DNA of 64,000 nt from Streptomyces sp. NBC_01481 (GTDB taxonomy: Bacteria; Actinomycetota; Actinomycetes; Streptomycetales; Streptomycetaceae): NCBI RefSeq assembly GCF_026339995.1, contig NZ_JAPEPT010000002.1:235001-299000 (forward strand), in the 5' to 3' direction. Both the position numbers and the translations under genes were made by a program. Of this stretch, positions 46,334-55,722 are shown in pieces. Below the pieces are notes generated by a model. It ran no database searches. It was not told the DNA's origin and saw nothing but the letters and a program-made list of their open reading frames with translations. The number at the start of each line of letters is the position of its first letter. Positions within the stretch are counted from its first letter, which is position 1.

Positions 46334-47527
46334 ATGTTCGGTTACCGGGTTCCGGCCCCCGACGAGGCGATGCTGATCTCGGGAGGCAGGCGGGGTCTTG
46401 GGGGTGCGCCGTTCCGTGTGGTGACAGGCCACGGCAAGTTCGTGCTCCCGATCTTCCGCAAGACGCGCTTCCTCACCCTGTCGATGTGCGAGTCCGAGGT
46501 CACCGAGACGTGTGTCACCCGGCAGGGCATCGCACTTCACGTCCGCGCCGTGATCGCTTTCAAGGTCGGCAATGACCACGAGAGCATCATCAACGCGGGC
46601 CAGCGATTCCTCTCCGACCAGGACCAGATGTCGGTGCTGACCGGGCGGATCTTCGCCGGCCACCTGCGCGCGATCATCGGCTCGATGACGGTCGAGGAGA
46701 TCGTCACCGAACGGCAGAAGCTCGCGGCCGAGGTCCTGGACACCTCGAAGACCGAGATGGCCAAGATCGGTCTGATCGTGGACTCGCTGCAGATCCAGTC
46801 GATCGACGACGGCGACACCGGCTACATCGACGCCATGTCGGCCCCGCACAAGGCGGCCATCCAGCGGCAGGCCCAGATCGCCCAGGCCCAGGCCACCCAG
46901 GCGTCGGTCGAGGCGCAGCAGGTGGCCGCGCGGAACCAGGCCGAGTACGCGCGGCAGACCGCGGTGGTGAAGGCGGAGTACTCCGCGGAGGTGGAGCGCG
47001 CACAGGCCAAGGCGGCGCAGGCCGGGCCGCTGGCGAAGGCGCACGCACAGCAGGAGGTGCTCGCCGCGCAGACCGAGCTGGCCCAGCGGGCGGCCCAGCT
47101 CCGCCAGCAGGAGCTGATGGCCGAGATCGTCAAGCCGGCCGAGGCCGAGGCCGAGCGGATCAGGGTGCTGGCCGTGGCCGAGGCGGAGCGGATGAAGATC
47201 CAGGCCGAGGCCGCCGCCTCGTACGACCGGGTGGCGCTGGACCGGATGCTGATCGACCAGCTGCCGCAGATCGTGAAGGAGGCGGCGGGCGGCCTCGCGG
47301 GGGCCAACGTCAATGTGCTCAACGGCGCCGACGGCCTCGGCGAGATCGCGGCGGGCCTGGTCGGCCAGGGGCTGACGATCCTGGACTCGGTCAGGCAGAA
47401 CCTGAGCGGTTCCGATCAGCGCGCGGAGAAGCCGGAGAAGGCCGACGGCAGGCTCGGGCTTCCGGGACGCCTGTCGGCGCCCGACAAGGGCACGGACACG
47501 AAGGACGGCCCGGTCGTCATCGACTAG
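46334..47527 (+). CDS. flotillin-like SPFH/Band 7 protein
   Basis: 397 residues. N-terminal SPFH domain (about 1-190: VTETCVTRQGIALHVRAVIA, LDTSKTEMAKIGLIVDSLQI), then a long Ala/Gln/Glu-rich coiled coil (about 195-330) and a disordered tail. Typical of FloT/FloA proteins that build ordered membrane domains and affect secretion and wall synthesis. There is no clear membrane helix; attachment may be by a hairpin or lipid. ATG 46334 follows AAGGAGA. Its TAG stop opens the degenerate repeat at 47524. Confidence 0.9.
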   Translation: MFGYRVPAPDEAMLISGGRRGLGGAPFRVVTGHGKFVLPIFRKTRFLTLSMCESEVTETCVTRQGIALHVRAVIAFKVGNDHESIINAGQRFLSDQDQMSVLTGRIFAGHLRAIIGSMTVEEIVTERQKLAAEVLDTSKTEMAKIGLIVDSLQIQSIDDGDTGYIDAMSAPHKAAIQRQAQIAQAQATQASVEAQQVAARNQAEYARQTAVVKAEYSAEVERAQAKAAQAGPLAKAHAQQEVLAAQTELAQRAAQLRQQELMAEIVKPAEAEAERIRVLAVAEAERMKIQAEAAASYDRVALDRMLIDQLPQIVKEAAGGLAGANVNVLNGADGLGEIAAGLVGQGLTILDSVRQNLSGSDQRAEKPEKADGRLGLPGRLSAPDKGTDTKDGPVVID

Positions 47528-47609
47528 GGCCTGCCGTTTGGATCATGCTCTGGGGCGCCCTGTCCGGCCGATCAGGCGCGAGCGCGGCAAGATCGGCCGG
47601 ACGGGACCT
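47524..47609. repeat. degenerate short copy of the 248-bp inverted-repeat element
   Basis: The left end CTAGGGCCTGCCGTTTGGAT differs from the 5084 element at one position and again provides a TAG stop. The right end GCGGCAAGATC... (47584-47594) resembles the right part of the larger element (GGCAAGATCC) but its terminal arm has decayed to GGCCGGACGGGACCT. About 160 bp of the interior is missing. It abuts the TmrB-like pseudogene. Confidence 0.6.
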
Positions 47610-47931
47610 CAATCGGAGCGGATGTGCCGCAGGCCGATCCGGATGCGGCGCAGCCGGTGCCGCAACGCCCCGTCCGTGTTGGGTTCCAGCGTCAGCCCCG
47701 CCGACTCCGCGATCCGGTCCGCCACCTGAGGCACGCTCACCCGGTCGGTGTGGACGTGCTCGGCGAACTGCGGCCCGCGCAGACGCTCCAGACACAGGTC
47801 CAGCCGCCGCACGGCGAAGCTCTCGCGCCTGAGTCCACGGCCAAGCCCCCGCTCGGTCAGCCGCCGCAGCACGGTCTCGCGTTGGTCCGGGTCTTGCCGC
47901 CGTCGAACGGGCCGTTGATCCAGAGCAGCAT
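47609..47931 (-). pseudogene. TmrB-like P-loop ATPase, internally deleted
   Basis: On the minus strand from ATG 47931 the frame reads MLLWINGPFDGGKTRTN, the start of an AAA/TmrB-like NTPase with Walker A, then reaches a TGA after 25 codons. From about 47872 a different frame gives the C-terminal part (VADRIAESAGLTLEPNTDGA to the stop at 47609). About 100 codons between the P-loop and the C-terminus, including Walker B, are missing. Both halves are recognisable as one family (tunicamycin-resistance-protein-like). The join is near 47885. Confidence 0.75.
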
Positions 47932-47935
47932 CCCG

Positions 47936-48613
47936 TCAGAACGCCTGTCCGCCGCCCGCCCGCACCAGGCCGGTCTCGTACGCCAGCACCACCACCTGGA
48001 CCCGGTCCCTCAGGCCCAGCTTGGTGAGAATGCGGCCCACATGGGTCTTGACCGTGGCTTCGGAGAGCACCAGACGCGCGGCGATCTCGCCGTTGGACAG
48101 TCCCTGCGCGACCAGCATCATCACCTCACGCTCGCGCTCGGTGAGCCGCTCCAGCTCCTTGTGCTGCGGCTCGTTCACGCTGCTCGGCAGCATCGGCGAG
48201 AAGCGGTCGAGCAGCCGGCGGGTCGTGGACGGCGCGACCACAGCGTCGCCGCTGTGCACCGAGCGGATCGCGCTGAGCAGTTCGGCGGGCGGCACGTCCT
48301 TGAGCATGAAGCCGCTGGCGCCCGCCTTCAGCCCGGAGAAGGCGTACTCGTCCAGGTCGAAGGTGGTCAGGATCAGCACCTTGGGCGCCGTCGGCTCGGC
48401 GCAGATCCGGCGCGTCGCCTCGACCCCGTCCAGCCTCGGCATGCGTACGTCCATCAGCACCACGTCCACGGCCGTGGAGCGGAGGTTCTCGATCGCCTCC
48501 GCGCCGTCGCCGGCCTCCGCGACGACCTCCATGTCCGGCTGGGCGGCGAGCACCATGCGGAATCCGGTGCGCAGCAGCACCTGATCGTCGACGAGCATCA
48601 CGCGGATGGACAT
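47936..48613 (-). CDS. NarL/LuxR-family response regulator
   Basis: 225 residues. Receiver domain with DD (9-10), phospho-acceptor Asp55 in VLMDVRMPRLDG and Lys in GFMLKDVPP; LuxR-type HTH with LTEREREVMMLVAQGLSNGE and ATVKTHVGRILTKLGLRDRV. Its partner kinase gene ends 33 bp upstream (48647). Targets unknown. Four bases separate its stop from the start of the pseudogene. Confidence 0.95.
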   Translation of the reverse strand: MSIRVMLVDDQVLLRTGFRMVLAAQPDMEVVAEAGDGAEAIENLRSTAVDVVLMDVRMPRLDGVEATRRICAEPTAPKVLILTTFDLDEYAFSGLKAGASGFMLKDVPPAELLSAIRSVHSGDAVVAPSTTRRLLDRFSPMLPSSVNEPQHKELERLTEREREVMMLVAQGLSNGEIAARLVLSEATVKTHVGRILTKLGLRDRVQVVVLAYETGLVRAGGGQAF

Positions 48614-48646
48614 GTCAGTCGGTTCCTCGGTCTCTTGTGGGCGGGC

Positions 48647-49846
48647 CTAGTGGGCGGGCTTGAGGGGAAGCAGTGCGCTGATACGGAAGCCTCCGCCGGG
48701 CCGCGGCCCCGCGTCGAGCGTGCCGCCGACCATACCGACGCGCTCGCGCATGCCGATCATGCCGTGGCCCTTTCCGTCGGCTCCGCCGTCCTCGTACAGC
48801 TCGTGCGCCGAACCGCGGCCGTCGTCCTCCACCAGCAGGCCGAGGCCGTCGTCGAAGTAGACCAGCCGCACACTGGCTCCGGCTTCGGGGCCGCCGTGCT
48901 TGCGGGTATTGGTCAGCGCCTCCTGGACGATGCGGTACGCCGTGAGCTCGACGCCGCTCGGCAGTGGCCGCGGTGTGCCCTCGATCTTGAAGTCGACGGT
49001 CAGGCCCGCGCGGCGCACCTGCTCGACCAGGTCCTCGATCTGCTGCACATCGGGCTGCGGGACGTACTCCCCGCTCTCGGGGGCGTCGCCGGTGCGCAGG
49101 ACGCCGAGCAGCCTGCGCATCTCCGCGAGCGCCTGGCGGCCGGTGCTGGAGATGGTCTCCAGCGCCTGCTTGGCCTGGTCGGGCGCGGCATCGAGCACGT
49201 ACGCGGCGCCGTCGGCCTGCACGACCATCACCGAGACGTTGTGCGCGACGACGTCGTGCAGCTCGCGGGCGATCCGCGCCCGTTCCGCCGCGACGGCGAC
49301 CTTCGCCTGCGCCTCGCGCTCCTTCTCCAGCCGGGTGGCACGCTCTTCGAGCTGGGCGAAGTACGCCCGCCGGGTGCGTATCGAGTCGCCGAGCACCCAG
49401 GCGAGGGCGAAGGGCACCGTCATGACGATCGTGACGAAGATCCTGCCGCCGACGCCGCCTTCCTCCTCCGGCCAGCGCAGCTGCGCCAGGGTGGCCGCGG
49501 ACATTCCTCCGGCGAGCGCGAGACGGGACGTCCAGCGCGCCCCGTCATGGGCGGCGACGGTGTAGATGATCACGAGCATCGCGAAGTCGCCCGGGTTGAC
49601 GTCGACGTCGAGCGCGAGCTGGGCGGCACCCAGTAGCGCGGCGAGAATCAGCATCTTCTCCGGCATCCGGCGGCGAAGGGCCACCACCACGCTCAGCAAG
49701 AGAACGATGAATCCCGCCGACCACTGGGTCTCGACCCCGACCGGCACGTCGATCACCCACAGCATGGAGAAACCGAAGAGCACGACAGCCCAGAAGGTGT
49801 CGACGCCCGTCGGGTGTCTGCGGATGAAGTCATAGAGGCGCTGCAC
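48647..49846 (-). CDS. NarL-type sensor histidine kinase
   Basis: 399 residues. About five membrane helices in the first 165 residues, a dimerisation coiled coil (FAQLEERATRLEKEREAQAK), the HisKA_3 motif ERARIARELHDVVAHNVSVM with the phosphorylated His, and an HATPase domain (RIVQEALTNTRKHG; VEDDGRGSAHE; GHGMIGMRERVGMVGG). The sensor is buried in the membrane, suggesting a membrane or wall signal. Operon with the response regulator. Confidence 0.95.
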   Translation of the reverse strand: MQRLYDFIRRHPTGVDTFWAVVLFGFSMLWVIDVPVGVETQWSAGFIVLLLSVVVALRRRMPEKMLILAALLGAAQLALDVDVNPGDFAMLVIIYTVAAHDGARWTSRLALAGGMSAATLAQLRWPEEEGGVGGRIFVTIVMTVPFALAWVLGDSIRTRRAYFAQLEERATRLEKEREAQAKVAVAAERARIARELHDVVAHNVSVMVVQADGAAYVLDAAPDQAKQALETISSTGRQALAEMRRLLGVLRTGDAPESGEYVPQPDVQQIEDLVEQVRRAGLTVDFKIEGTPRPLPSGVELTAYRIVQEALTNTRKHGGPEAGASVRLVYFDDGLGLLVEDDGRGSAHELYEDGGADGKGHGMIGMRERVGMVGGTLDAGPRPGGGFRISALLPLKPAH

Positions 49847-49945
49847 GTAACCCAGAGTAGGGAAAGCAGATAGGTGCAGGGGTCAACCGGAGGAGCGATC
49901 CGGGCGGCCGGGGCGTACTCCCCAAGGTGGAGACTTGTGCGCGTG

Positions 49946-50899
49946 ATGGATGACGTGACTGATGAGACGTGTCAATGGCGGGGCTGGCGGGAAGCCGCTC
50001 AGGCCGCGCTGTACGGTCCCGGCGGCTTCTATCTGCGGCCCGAGGGACCTGCCGGGCACTTCCGTACGTCCGTGCACACCTCGCCCCTCTTCGCCTCGGC
50101 AGTGGCCCGTCTGCTGACCTCACTCGAACTCGACGACATGGCACTCGTCGACGTCGGCGCGGGCCGCGGTGAGCTCCTCACCGGCGTACTGGCCGCACTC
50201 CCCTCGAGCTTCCCGCTCCGGGCGTACGCGGTCGAACAGGCTCCCCGGCCCGCGGACCTCGACCCGCGCATCGAGTGGTGCGCCGAGCCGCCCGCCGGCG
50301 TGAGCGGACTCCTGTTCGCGAACGAATGGCTGGACAACGTCCCGGTGGACGTCGCCGAGGCCGACCCCGACGGGGTGGCGCGCTACGTCCTCGTACGCCC
50401 GGACGGCACCGAGCGCCTCGGCTCCCCCGTCGACGGCGCTGACGCGAGGTGGCTGGCGCGCTGGTGGCCGCTGACCGAGCCCGGAACGCGGGCGGAGATC
50501 GGGCGCCCGCGCGACGAGGCGTGGGCGTCGGCGGTGGGCACGCTGCGCGCGGGCCTCGCCGTCGCGGTCGACTACGCGCACTCGGCCGGGTCCCGGCCGC
50601 CGTTCGGCACGCTGACGGGCTTCCGCGCGGGCCGCGAGGTGCGCCCGGTCCCTGACGGCAACTGCGACATCACGGCGCACGTGGCCCTGGACGCCTGCGC
50701 ACTGCCGGGCGCGGAACTGCGCACCCAGCGGGACGCGCTGCGCGACCTGGGCCTGACCGGCGCACGCCCACCGCTGTCCCAGGCATCGTCGAACCCGGCG
50801 GCTTACGTCCGCGCGCTGGCCTCGGCGAGCGAGGCGGCGGAACTGACGGCCCGCGGCGGCCTCGGCGACTTCGGCTGGCTGGTGCAGCGCATCCGATGA
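49946..50899 (+). CDS. NDUFAF7/MidA-like SAM-dependent methyltransferase (PF02636-type)
   Basis: 317 residues from ATG 49946. Family-like motifs: [11 protein letters not shown] (21-31), [11 protein letters not shown] (37-47, compare GDFxTSP), AdoMet motif [10 protein letters not shown] (68-77) and [11 protein letters not shown] (124-134, compare NExxDAxPV). In mitochondria NDUFAF7 dimethylates an Arg of NDUFS2, the NuoD homologue. Here the gene lies 53 bp upstream of an isolated nuoD copy on the same strand, strongly suggesting that NuoD is its substrate. Assignment by motif; the overall similarity needs a profile search. Confidence 0.82.
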   Translation: MDDVTDETCQWRGWREAAQAALYGPGGFYLRPEGPAGHFRTSVHTSPLFASAVARLLTSLELDDMALVDVGAGRGELLTGVLAALPSSFPLRAYAVEQAPRPADLDPRIEWCAEPPAGVSGLLFANEWLDNVPVDVAEADPDGVARYVLVRPDGTERLGSPVDGADARWLARWWPLTEPGTRAEIGRPRDEAWASAVGTLRAGLAVAVDYAHSAGSRPPFGTLTGFRAGREVRPVPDGNCDITAHVALDACALPGAELRTQRDALRDLGLTGARPPLSQASSNPAAYVRALASASEAAELTARGGLGDFGWLVQRIR

Positions 50900-50952
50900 C
50901 CGGGGTCCGGGGCGGAGCCCCGGGTGCTCGCCCCACAAGGGATACTGGCCGC

Positions 50953-52095
50953 ATGACGGAGACGACGGTCGGCATCGGCGGCGCGGCGGAGAGCACTGAC
51001 ATGGTGCTCAACATCGGCCCCCAGCACCCCTCCACCCACGGCGTCCTCCGCCTGCGCCTCGTCCTCGACGGCGAGCGCATCCAGCACGCCGAGCCGGTCA
51101 TCGGCTATATGCACCGCGGCGCCGAGAAGCTCTTCGAGGCGCGCGACTACCGCCAGATCGTCATGCTGGCCAACCGCCACGACTGGCTCTCCGCCTTCTC
51201 CAACGAGCTCGGCGTCGTCATGGCCGTCGAGCGCATGCTCGGCATGGAGGTCCCGGAGCGCGCGGTCTGGACCCGTACGCTCCTCGCCGAGCTCAACCGG
51301 GTGCTGAACCACCTGATGTTCCTCGGGTCGTATCCTCTCGAACTGGGCGGAATCACCCCGATCTTCCACGCCTTCCGCGAGCGGGAAGAGCTCCAGCACG
51401 TCATGGAGGAGGTCTCCGGCGGCCGGATGCACTACATGTTCAACCGGGTCGGCGGCCTCAAGGAGGACCTGCCGGCGGGCTGGCTGGGCCGGGCACGGCA
51501 CGCGATCGCGGAGCTCAATTCGCGGATGGACGTGTACGACCGCCTCGTCCTCGGCAACGAGATCTTCCGCGGCCGTACGCGCGGCGTGGGCGTACTCCCG
51601 GCCGAGGCGGTGCACGCCTTCGGAGTGAGCGGCCCGATCGCCCGCGGGTCCGGCGTCGACTTCGATCTGCGGCGCGACGAGCCGTACCTCGCGTACGGGG
51701 AGCTGCAGGACACCCTCAAGGTCGTCACGCGCGCGGACGGCGACTGCCTGGCCCGCTTCGAGGTGCTGCTCGATCAGACGCACAACGCGCTGGAGCTGGC
51801 GGACGCCTGCCTGGACCGGATCGCGGAACTGCCGCCCGGCCCGATCAACCAGCGGCTGCCGAAGGTGCTGAAGGCTCCCGAGGGCCACACCTACGCCTGG
51901 ACCGAGAACCCCCTCGGGATCAACGGCTACTACCTGGTCTCCAAGGGCGAGAAGACGCCCTACCGGCTCAAGCTGCGCTCGGCCTCGTACAACAACATCC
52001 AGGCGCTGACCGTGCTGCTGCCGGGCACGCTGGTCGCCGACATGGTCGCGATCCTGGGATCGCTGTTCTTCGTCGTCGGCGACATCGACAAGTAG
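50953..52095 (+). CDS. NADH-quinone oxidoreductase subunit D-like (orphan NuoD)
   Basis: 380 residues of the 49-kDa/NiFe hydrogenase large-subunit fold that forms part of the quinone site of complex I. Conserved: [20 protein letters not shown] (20-39), [10 protein letters not shown] (51-60, with Arg55 aligning with the methylated Arg of human NDUFS2) and [19 protein letters not shown]. No other nuo gene is nearby, so this is a second, solitary copy. ATG 50953 is chosen because the frame before it is GC-rich spacer. It may join an alternative complex or replace NuoD. Confidence 0.92.
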   Translation: MTETTVGIGGAAESTDMVLNIGPQHPSTHGVLRLRLVLDGERIQHAEPVIGYMHRGAEKLFEARDYRQIVMLANRHDWLSAFSNELGVVMAVERMLGMEVPERAVWTRTLLAELNRVLNHLMFLGSYPLELGGITPIFHAFREREELQHVMEEVSGGRMHYMFNRVGGLKEDLPAGWLGRARHAIAELNSRMDVYDRLVLGNEIFRGRTRGVGVLPAEAVHAFGVSGPIARGSGVDFDLRRDEPYLAYGELQDTLKVVTRADGDCLARFEVLLDQTHNALELADACLDRIAELPPGPINQRLPKVLKAPEGHTYAWTENPLGINGYYLVSKGEKTPYRLKLRSASYNNIQALTVLLPGTLVADMVAILGSLFFVVGDIDK

Positions 52096-52107
52096 GCGAG
52101 TGGCCGG

Positions 52108-53097
52108 TCAGCTGACCGCGTCGCGCAGCTCGACCACGTCGAGCGTCTCCGTTTCGTCGTGCGCGGTCAGGTCGATGACCTTGCCGACGGCACGGGAGTC
52201 CGCCGGATGCTCCGCGGCCAGGGCCTCCTCGCCCACGACATCGGCGAGATCCTCGTTCTGCGCGGCCTCGATCGCCGTCTGCGCGCCCGCGCCCTCGGCG
52301 GCCGTGCCGAAGAAGTCGAAGCCGCCCTCGGGGCGCTTGACGGGGCGACGCTGCGGGCCGTACGGAACGATCGCGGTGGCCGCGGGGACGGGACGACGGG
52401 CGGGAACGGCGGACGTCGGGCGGGTGTGCTGCTCTCCCCCGGCGACCGCCGCGTGCTTCCCCTGCGGCTCGTCCGCCTCACGGGACCGCTCGGCCAGATC
52501 CCGGGCGCGGGCCTCCTCGACGGTTCTCTTCGCCTCCTGGGCCGCGGCGTTGCGGGACAGCTCGTCCAGCGCCTTGTTGGCCCGCAGATAGGTCGCCGGG
52601 GTGGGCGTGGTCCCCGCCGGGGGCAGCGCCTTGACCGGGGACGCGGCTTCCAGCGCGAGCTGCCGGCGGTCCTCCAGGACACCGGCCCGGTCGGTCTCGG
52701 CCGTCGCGTAACGCCGCAGCAGGGCCGCGTGCTCACCGCGGAGCGCCGCCAGCTCGACGCGCTTGGCGCGCAGCTTCGCATCGAGCTTGGCGCGCAGCTC
52801 GCGCGATTCGTCGATGTCGGTTTCGAGTTCGGCTATGCGCTCCTCGGTCTTCCACGCGTCGCTCGCGCGGGCGCGGGTGAGCTCCGCGACGCGGCGACCC
52901 GCGGAACGGTCCCAACTGCGCATGAGGACCGCACCGGTCACTGCCGCGGCCGTCGCCGCGGTGACCAGCGAACGGAGCATGACTGGCTCGGTGAGAAACC
53001 ACGCGCCGGCGGCACACAGAACCGACGCTCCGGCGACCGCCGAGGGCGGCAGCAGCCTGTGAAGGGGTGGGGAATGACGGTGGCGTCCACGTGGCAT
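52108..53097 (-). CDS. membrane protein with coiled coil, unknown function
   Basis: 329 residues from ATG 53097 (MPRGRHRHSPPLHR). Two adjoining membrane helices (about 18-38 and 43-59), then a long coiled coil (about 70-145, AELTRARASDAWKTEERIAE; LRAKLDAKLRAKRVELAALR), a Pro/Thr linker and an acidic C-terminus (about 280-329, DETETLDVVELRDAVS). Common in Streptomyces, no known domain. It converges on the orphan nuoD gene, 12 bp apart. A cytoskeletal or scaffold role could be imagined, but nothing supports one. Confidence 0.82.
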   Translation of the reverse strand: MPRGRHRHSPPLHRLLPPSAVAGASVLCAAGAWFLTEPVMLRSLVTAATAAAVTGAVLMRSWDRSAGRRVAELTRARASDAWKTEERIAELETDIDESRELRAKLDAKLRAKRVELAALRGEHAALLRRYATAETDRAGVLEDRRQLALEAASPVKALPPAGTTPTPATYLRANKALDELSRNAAAQEAKRTVEEARARDLAERSREADEPQGKHAAVAGGEQHTRPTSAVPARRPVPAATAIVPYGPQRRPVKRPEGGFDFFGTAAEGAGAQTAIEAAQNEDLADVVGEEALAAEHPADSRAVGKVIDLTAHDETETLDVVELRDAVS

Positions 53098-53203
53098 GGC
53101 CCGAAATTTACCCTGCGTAGACGCCGAATGGGGTGTCGGCCCGGCAAATCTCTCGCTCAAGAACGCCGGGCCGCACCGCCGCCACTTCCAAGGCGGCCTC
53201 TCG

Positions 53204-54175
53204 CTACTTCTTGAGCAGGCCCTTGGACTCGAGATATGCCTTCGCCGCGTCCTCGGGCTTCGCGCGCTCCGCGTCCACCTTGCGGTTCAGCTCGGCAAGA
53301 TCCTCGGTGGTCAGCACCTTGGTGAGCTTGTCGAGTACGTCGGCTATCTCCTGGGAACCCGCGTCCTTGGCATTGACCACCGGCAGGACGTTGTCGGCGT
53401 TCTGGAGCTTCTTGTCGTCCTCGAGGAAGACCAGTCCGTCCAGCACCGCGTCCGTGGTTGTGGTCAGCACCAGCTGGTCGGCGCCGTCCTTGACCGCCTG
53501 CTTGGACTGGGGAGTGCCCACGCCCTTGGGGTCGATGCCCGCGACATCAATGCCGTACGTCTTCTTCAGTCCCGGCGCGCAGAAGGGCCGCACCTCGCAC
53601 TCGTCGCCCGCCGCGATCTTCACCTTGAGCTTCGACTTCCCGAGGTCGGAAAGCGTCGTGAGCTTGTTCTTCTCGGCGAATTCCTTGCTCACCGCGAAGG
53701 CGTTCTGGTCGACGGCCGCACCGGCCGGCAGCACCTTCAGTCCGCGCGGCTCGGCAAGCTTGGTGAGAGCCGCGACGGTGGCCGCGACATCGCCGGACGC
53801 GACCGGCTTCTCGTCGGGCGCCTTCGGGCCGTTCACCTTCGCGTTGAGGAATTCGGCGATCGTCGCCGCGTATTCCGGTACGACGTCTATCTCGCCCTTC
53901 TCCAGGGACGGCTCGTACAGCTCACGGTTCTTCACCGTGGTGACCGAGGTCTTGTATCCGGCGTCGCCCAGGAGCTGTGCGTAGAGCTCGGCGAGCACCT
54001 TGGACTCGGTGAAGGACGCGGCGCCGATGACGAGCGTGCCCTTGTTGTCCGAGCCGCCGCCCGAAGCCGAGCCGCCCTTCTCCTTCTCCAGGCTGTCGCC
54101 GCCGCATGCGGCGAGAGAACCCGTCAGGGCCACCACACCGAGTACAGCACCCGCGATGCGCGAGGTCTTGATCAT
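53204..54175 (-). CDS. osmoprotectant ABC transporter substrate-binding lipoprotein
   Basis: 323 residues of the OpuAC/ProX family binding glycine betaine, choline or related solutes. Lipobox SLAACG (Cys24), a Gly/Ser linker, then LVIGAASFTESKVLAELYAQ, a hallmark of OpuCC/ProX-type proteins, and VPEYAATIAEFLN. It is downstream of the two permease genes on the same strand (22-bp gap); the ATPase gene is divergent. Expected to be induced by high salt. Confidence 0.93.
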   Translation of the reverse strand: MIKTSRIAGAVLGVVALTGSLAACGGDSLEKEKGGSASGGGSDNKGTLVIGAASFTESKVLAELYAQLLGDAGYKTSVTTVKNRELYEPSLEKGEIDVVPEYAATIAEFLNAKVNGPKAPDEKPVASGDVAATVAALTKLAEPRGLKVLPAGAAVDQNAFAVSKEFAEKNKLTTLSDLGKSKLKVKIAAGDECEVRPFCAPGLKKTYGIDVAGIDPKGVGTPQSKQAVKDGADQLVLTTTTDAVLDGLVFLEDDKKLQNADNVLPVVNAKDAGSQEIADVLDKLTKVLTTEDLAELNRKVDAERAKPEDAAKAYLESKGLLKK

Positions 54176-54197
54176 CAGGTTCTCCGTCCAAGTGTTG

Positions 54198-54866
54198 TCA
54201 CACGTTCTTACGGAGGGGGTTCAGCAGCCGGTCGGCCGCGACCAGAACCCCCTCGACAAACAGCGCGAGCAGCGCCGCGAGGAGCGCGCCCGCCACCACC
54301 TGCGGGGTGTTGTACGTGTTGAATCCCGCGGTGATGATCCGGCCCAGGCCGCCCTGGCCCACCATCGAGGCGATCGTGGCCGTGGCCACCACCTGGACGG
54401 CGGCCGACCTGAGCCCGGTCATGAGCAGGGGGTAGGCGAGGGGCAGTTCGACCCGGAAGAAGAGCTGGCCGCCCGACATGCCCATCCCCCGCGCGGCCTC
54501 GACCACCGCCCGGTCCACCTCTCGCATCCCCACATAGGCGTTGGTCAGCAGCGGCGGCACGGCGAACAGCACCAGGGCGATGATCGTCGGCAGATAGCCG
54601 GCGCTGCGCAGCGGCGTGAGCATGAAGAGGGCGAGGACCGCGAAGACCGGGATCGCCCGGCCCGCGTTGGAGATGTTGACCGCGAGCGCGCCGCCCTTGC
54701 CCAGATGCCCCAGCCACAGCGCGATCGGCAGGGCGATCGCGCAGGCCAGCGCCAGGGACACCCCGCTGACGTACACATGCTCGCCCAGCCGGTGCCAGGC
54801 ACCGCTCTCCCCCGACCAGTTGGAACCGGTGGTGAGCCACGTCCACGCGTCGGCGAGGACTCCCAT
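54198..54866 (-). CDS. osmoprotectant ABC transporter permease (second)
   Basis: 222 residues, about six membrane helices, with the permease EAA loop VVEAARGMGMSGGQLFFRVE (about 120-139). BPD_transp_1 family, OpuCB/OpuCD-like. ATG 54866 shares one base with the stop of the first permease (TGATG), so translation is coupled. Forms a heterodimeric channel with its neighbour. Confidence 0.93.
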   Translation of the reverse strand: MGVLADAWTWLTTGSNWSGESGAWHRLGEHVYVSGVSLALACAIALPIALWLGHLGKGGALAVNISNAGRAIPVFAVLALFMLTPLRSAGYLPTIIALVLFAVPPLLTNAYVGMREVDRAVVEAARGMGMSGGQLFFRVELPLAYPLLMTGLRSAAVQVVATATIASMVGQGGLGRIITAGFNTYNTPQVVAGALLAALLALFVEGVLVAADRLLNPLRKNV

Positions 54867-55594
54867 CAGACCGCCACCTTCACCTTCGGCGCCGGCGCCG
54901 CTGCCGGTTTCGCCGTGCGTATTCGGGTCCAGGGGGTGAGCAGCCGCTGCAGGCCGAGCAGCAGCAGATCAGCGACGGCCGCGAGCAGCACACAGAGCAC
55001 GGACGCGGTCAGCACCTGCGCCTTGAAGGTGGTCTGCACTCCGTCGTCGATGAGATTGCCCAGACCGCCCTTGCCGACCAGCGCCCCGACCGTCGTCAGC
55101 GCGATCGTCGAGACGGTCGCTATGCGCAGGCCCGCCATCAACGCGGGCAGCGCGAGAGGCAGTTCGACCTCCCAGAGCAGCCGCCCCGGGCCGTACCCCA
55201 TCCCGCGCGCGGCTTCCCGCGCCTCGCCGGGCACCGCGTCGAGCCCCGCCATGATGTTCCGTACGAGAATGGTGAGCGAGTACAGCACCAGGCCGGTGAC
55301 CACCAGCGCGGCCGACAGCCCGAAGACGGGCAGCAGCAGCGAGAACATCGCCAGCGACGGAATGGTGTAGAGCAGAGTCGTCAGCCCCAGGACCGGGCCC
55401 GCGAACCGCGGTTTGGCGCGCGCGAGCAGAGCCAGCGGAAAGGCCACGGCAAACCCGATCAGGACGGACACCACGGTGATCCAGACATGCTGGATCGTCG
55501 CGTCGGTCAACTCCTGGCTGCGGGTGCGCAGATACTCCCCGCAGATCCAGTCATTGGCTGCCAGACAGCTCTGCGCAGCCACCTGCGAACCCAT
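54866..55594 (-). CDS. osmoprotectant ABC transporter permease (first)
   Basis: 242 residues, about six helices; EAA loop EAREAARGMGYGPGRLLWEV. An unusual N-terminal stretch with cysteines (SCLAANDWIC) lies before the first helix and may face outside. ATG 55594 is preceded by a short gap to the divergent ATPase gene, so both units may be controlled together from 55595-55722. A longer upstream frame overlaps that region and is not used. Confidence 0.92.
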   Translation of the reverse strand: MGSQVAAQSCLAANDWICGEYLRTRSQELTDATIQHVWITVVSVLIGFAVAFPLALLARAKPRFAGPVLGLTTLLYTIPSLAMFSLLLPVFGLSAALVVTGLVLYSLTILVRNIMAGLDAVPGEAREAARGMGYGPGRLLWEVELPLALPALMAGLRIATVSTIALTTVGALVGKGGLGNLIDDGVQTTFKAQVLTASVLCVLLAAVADLLLLGLQRLLTPWTRIRTAKPAAAPAPKVKVAV

Positions 55595-55722
55595 GCACCC
55601 CCACCTCCCCAGCAGTGCCGAACGTATGTCTGGCGACCATATCCCTGAGCACTGACAATCGCCGAGGGCCGCCACATTGCAGCAACATGGCCTTCACACA
55701 ACACCCGTCACAATGGGGAACC

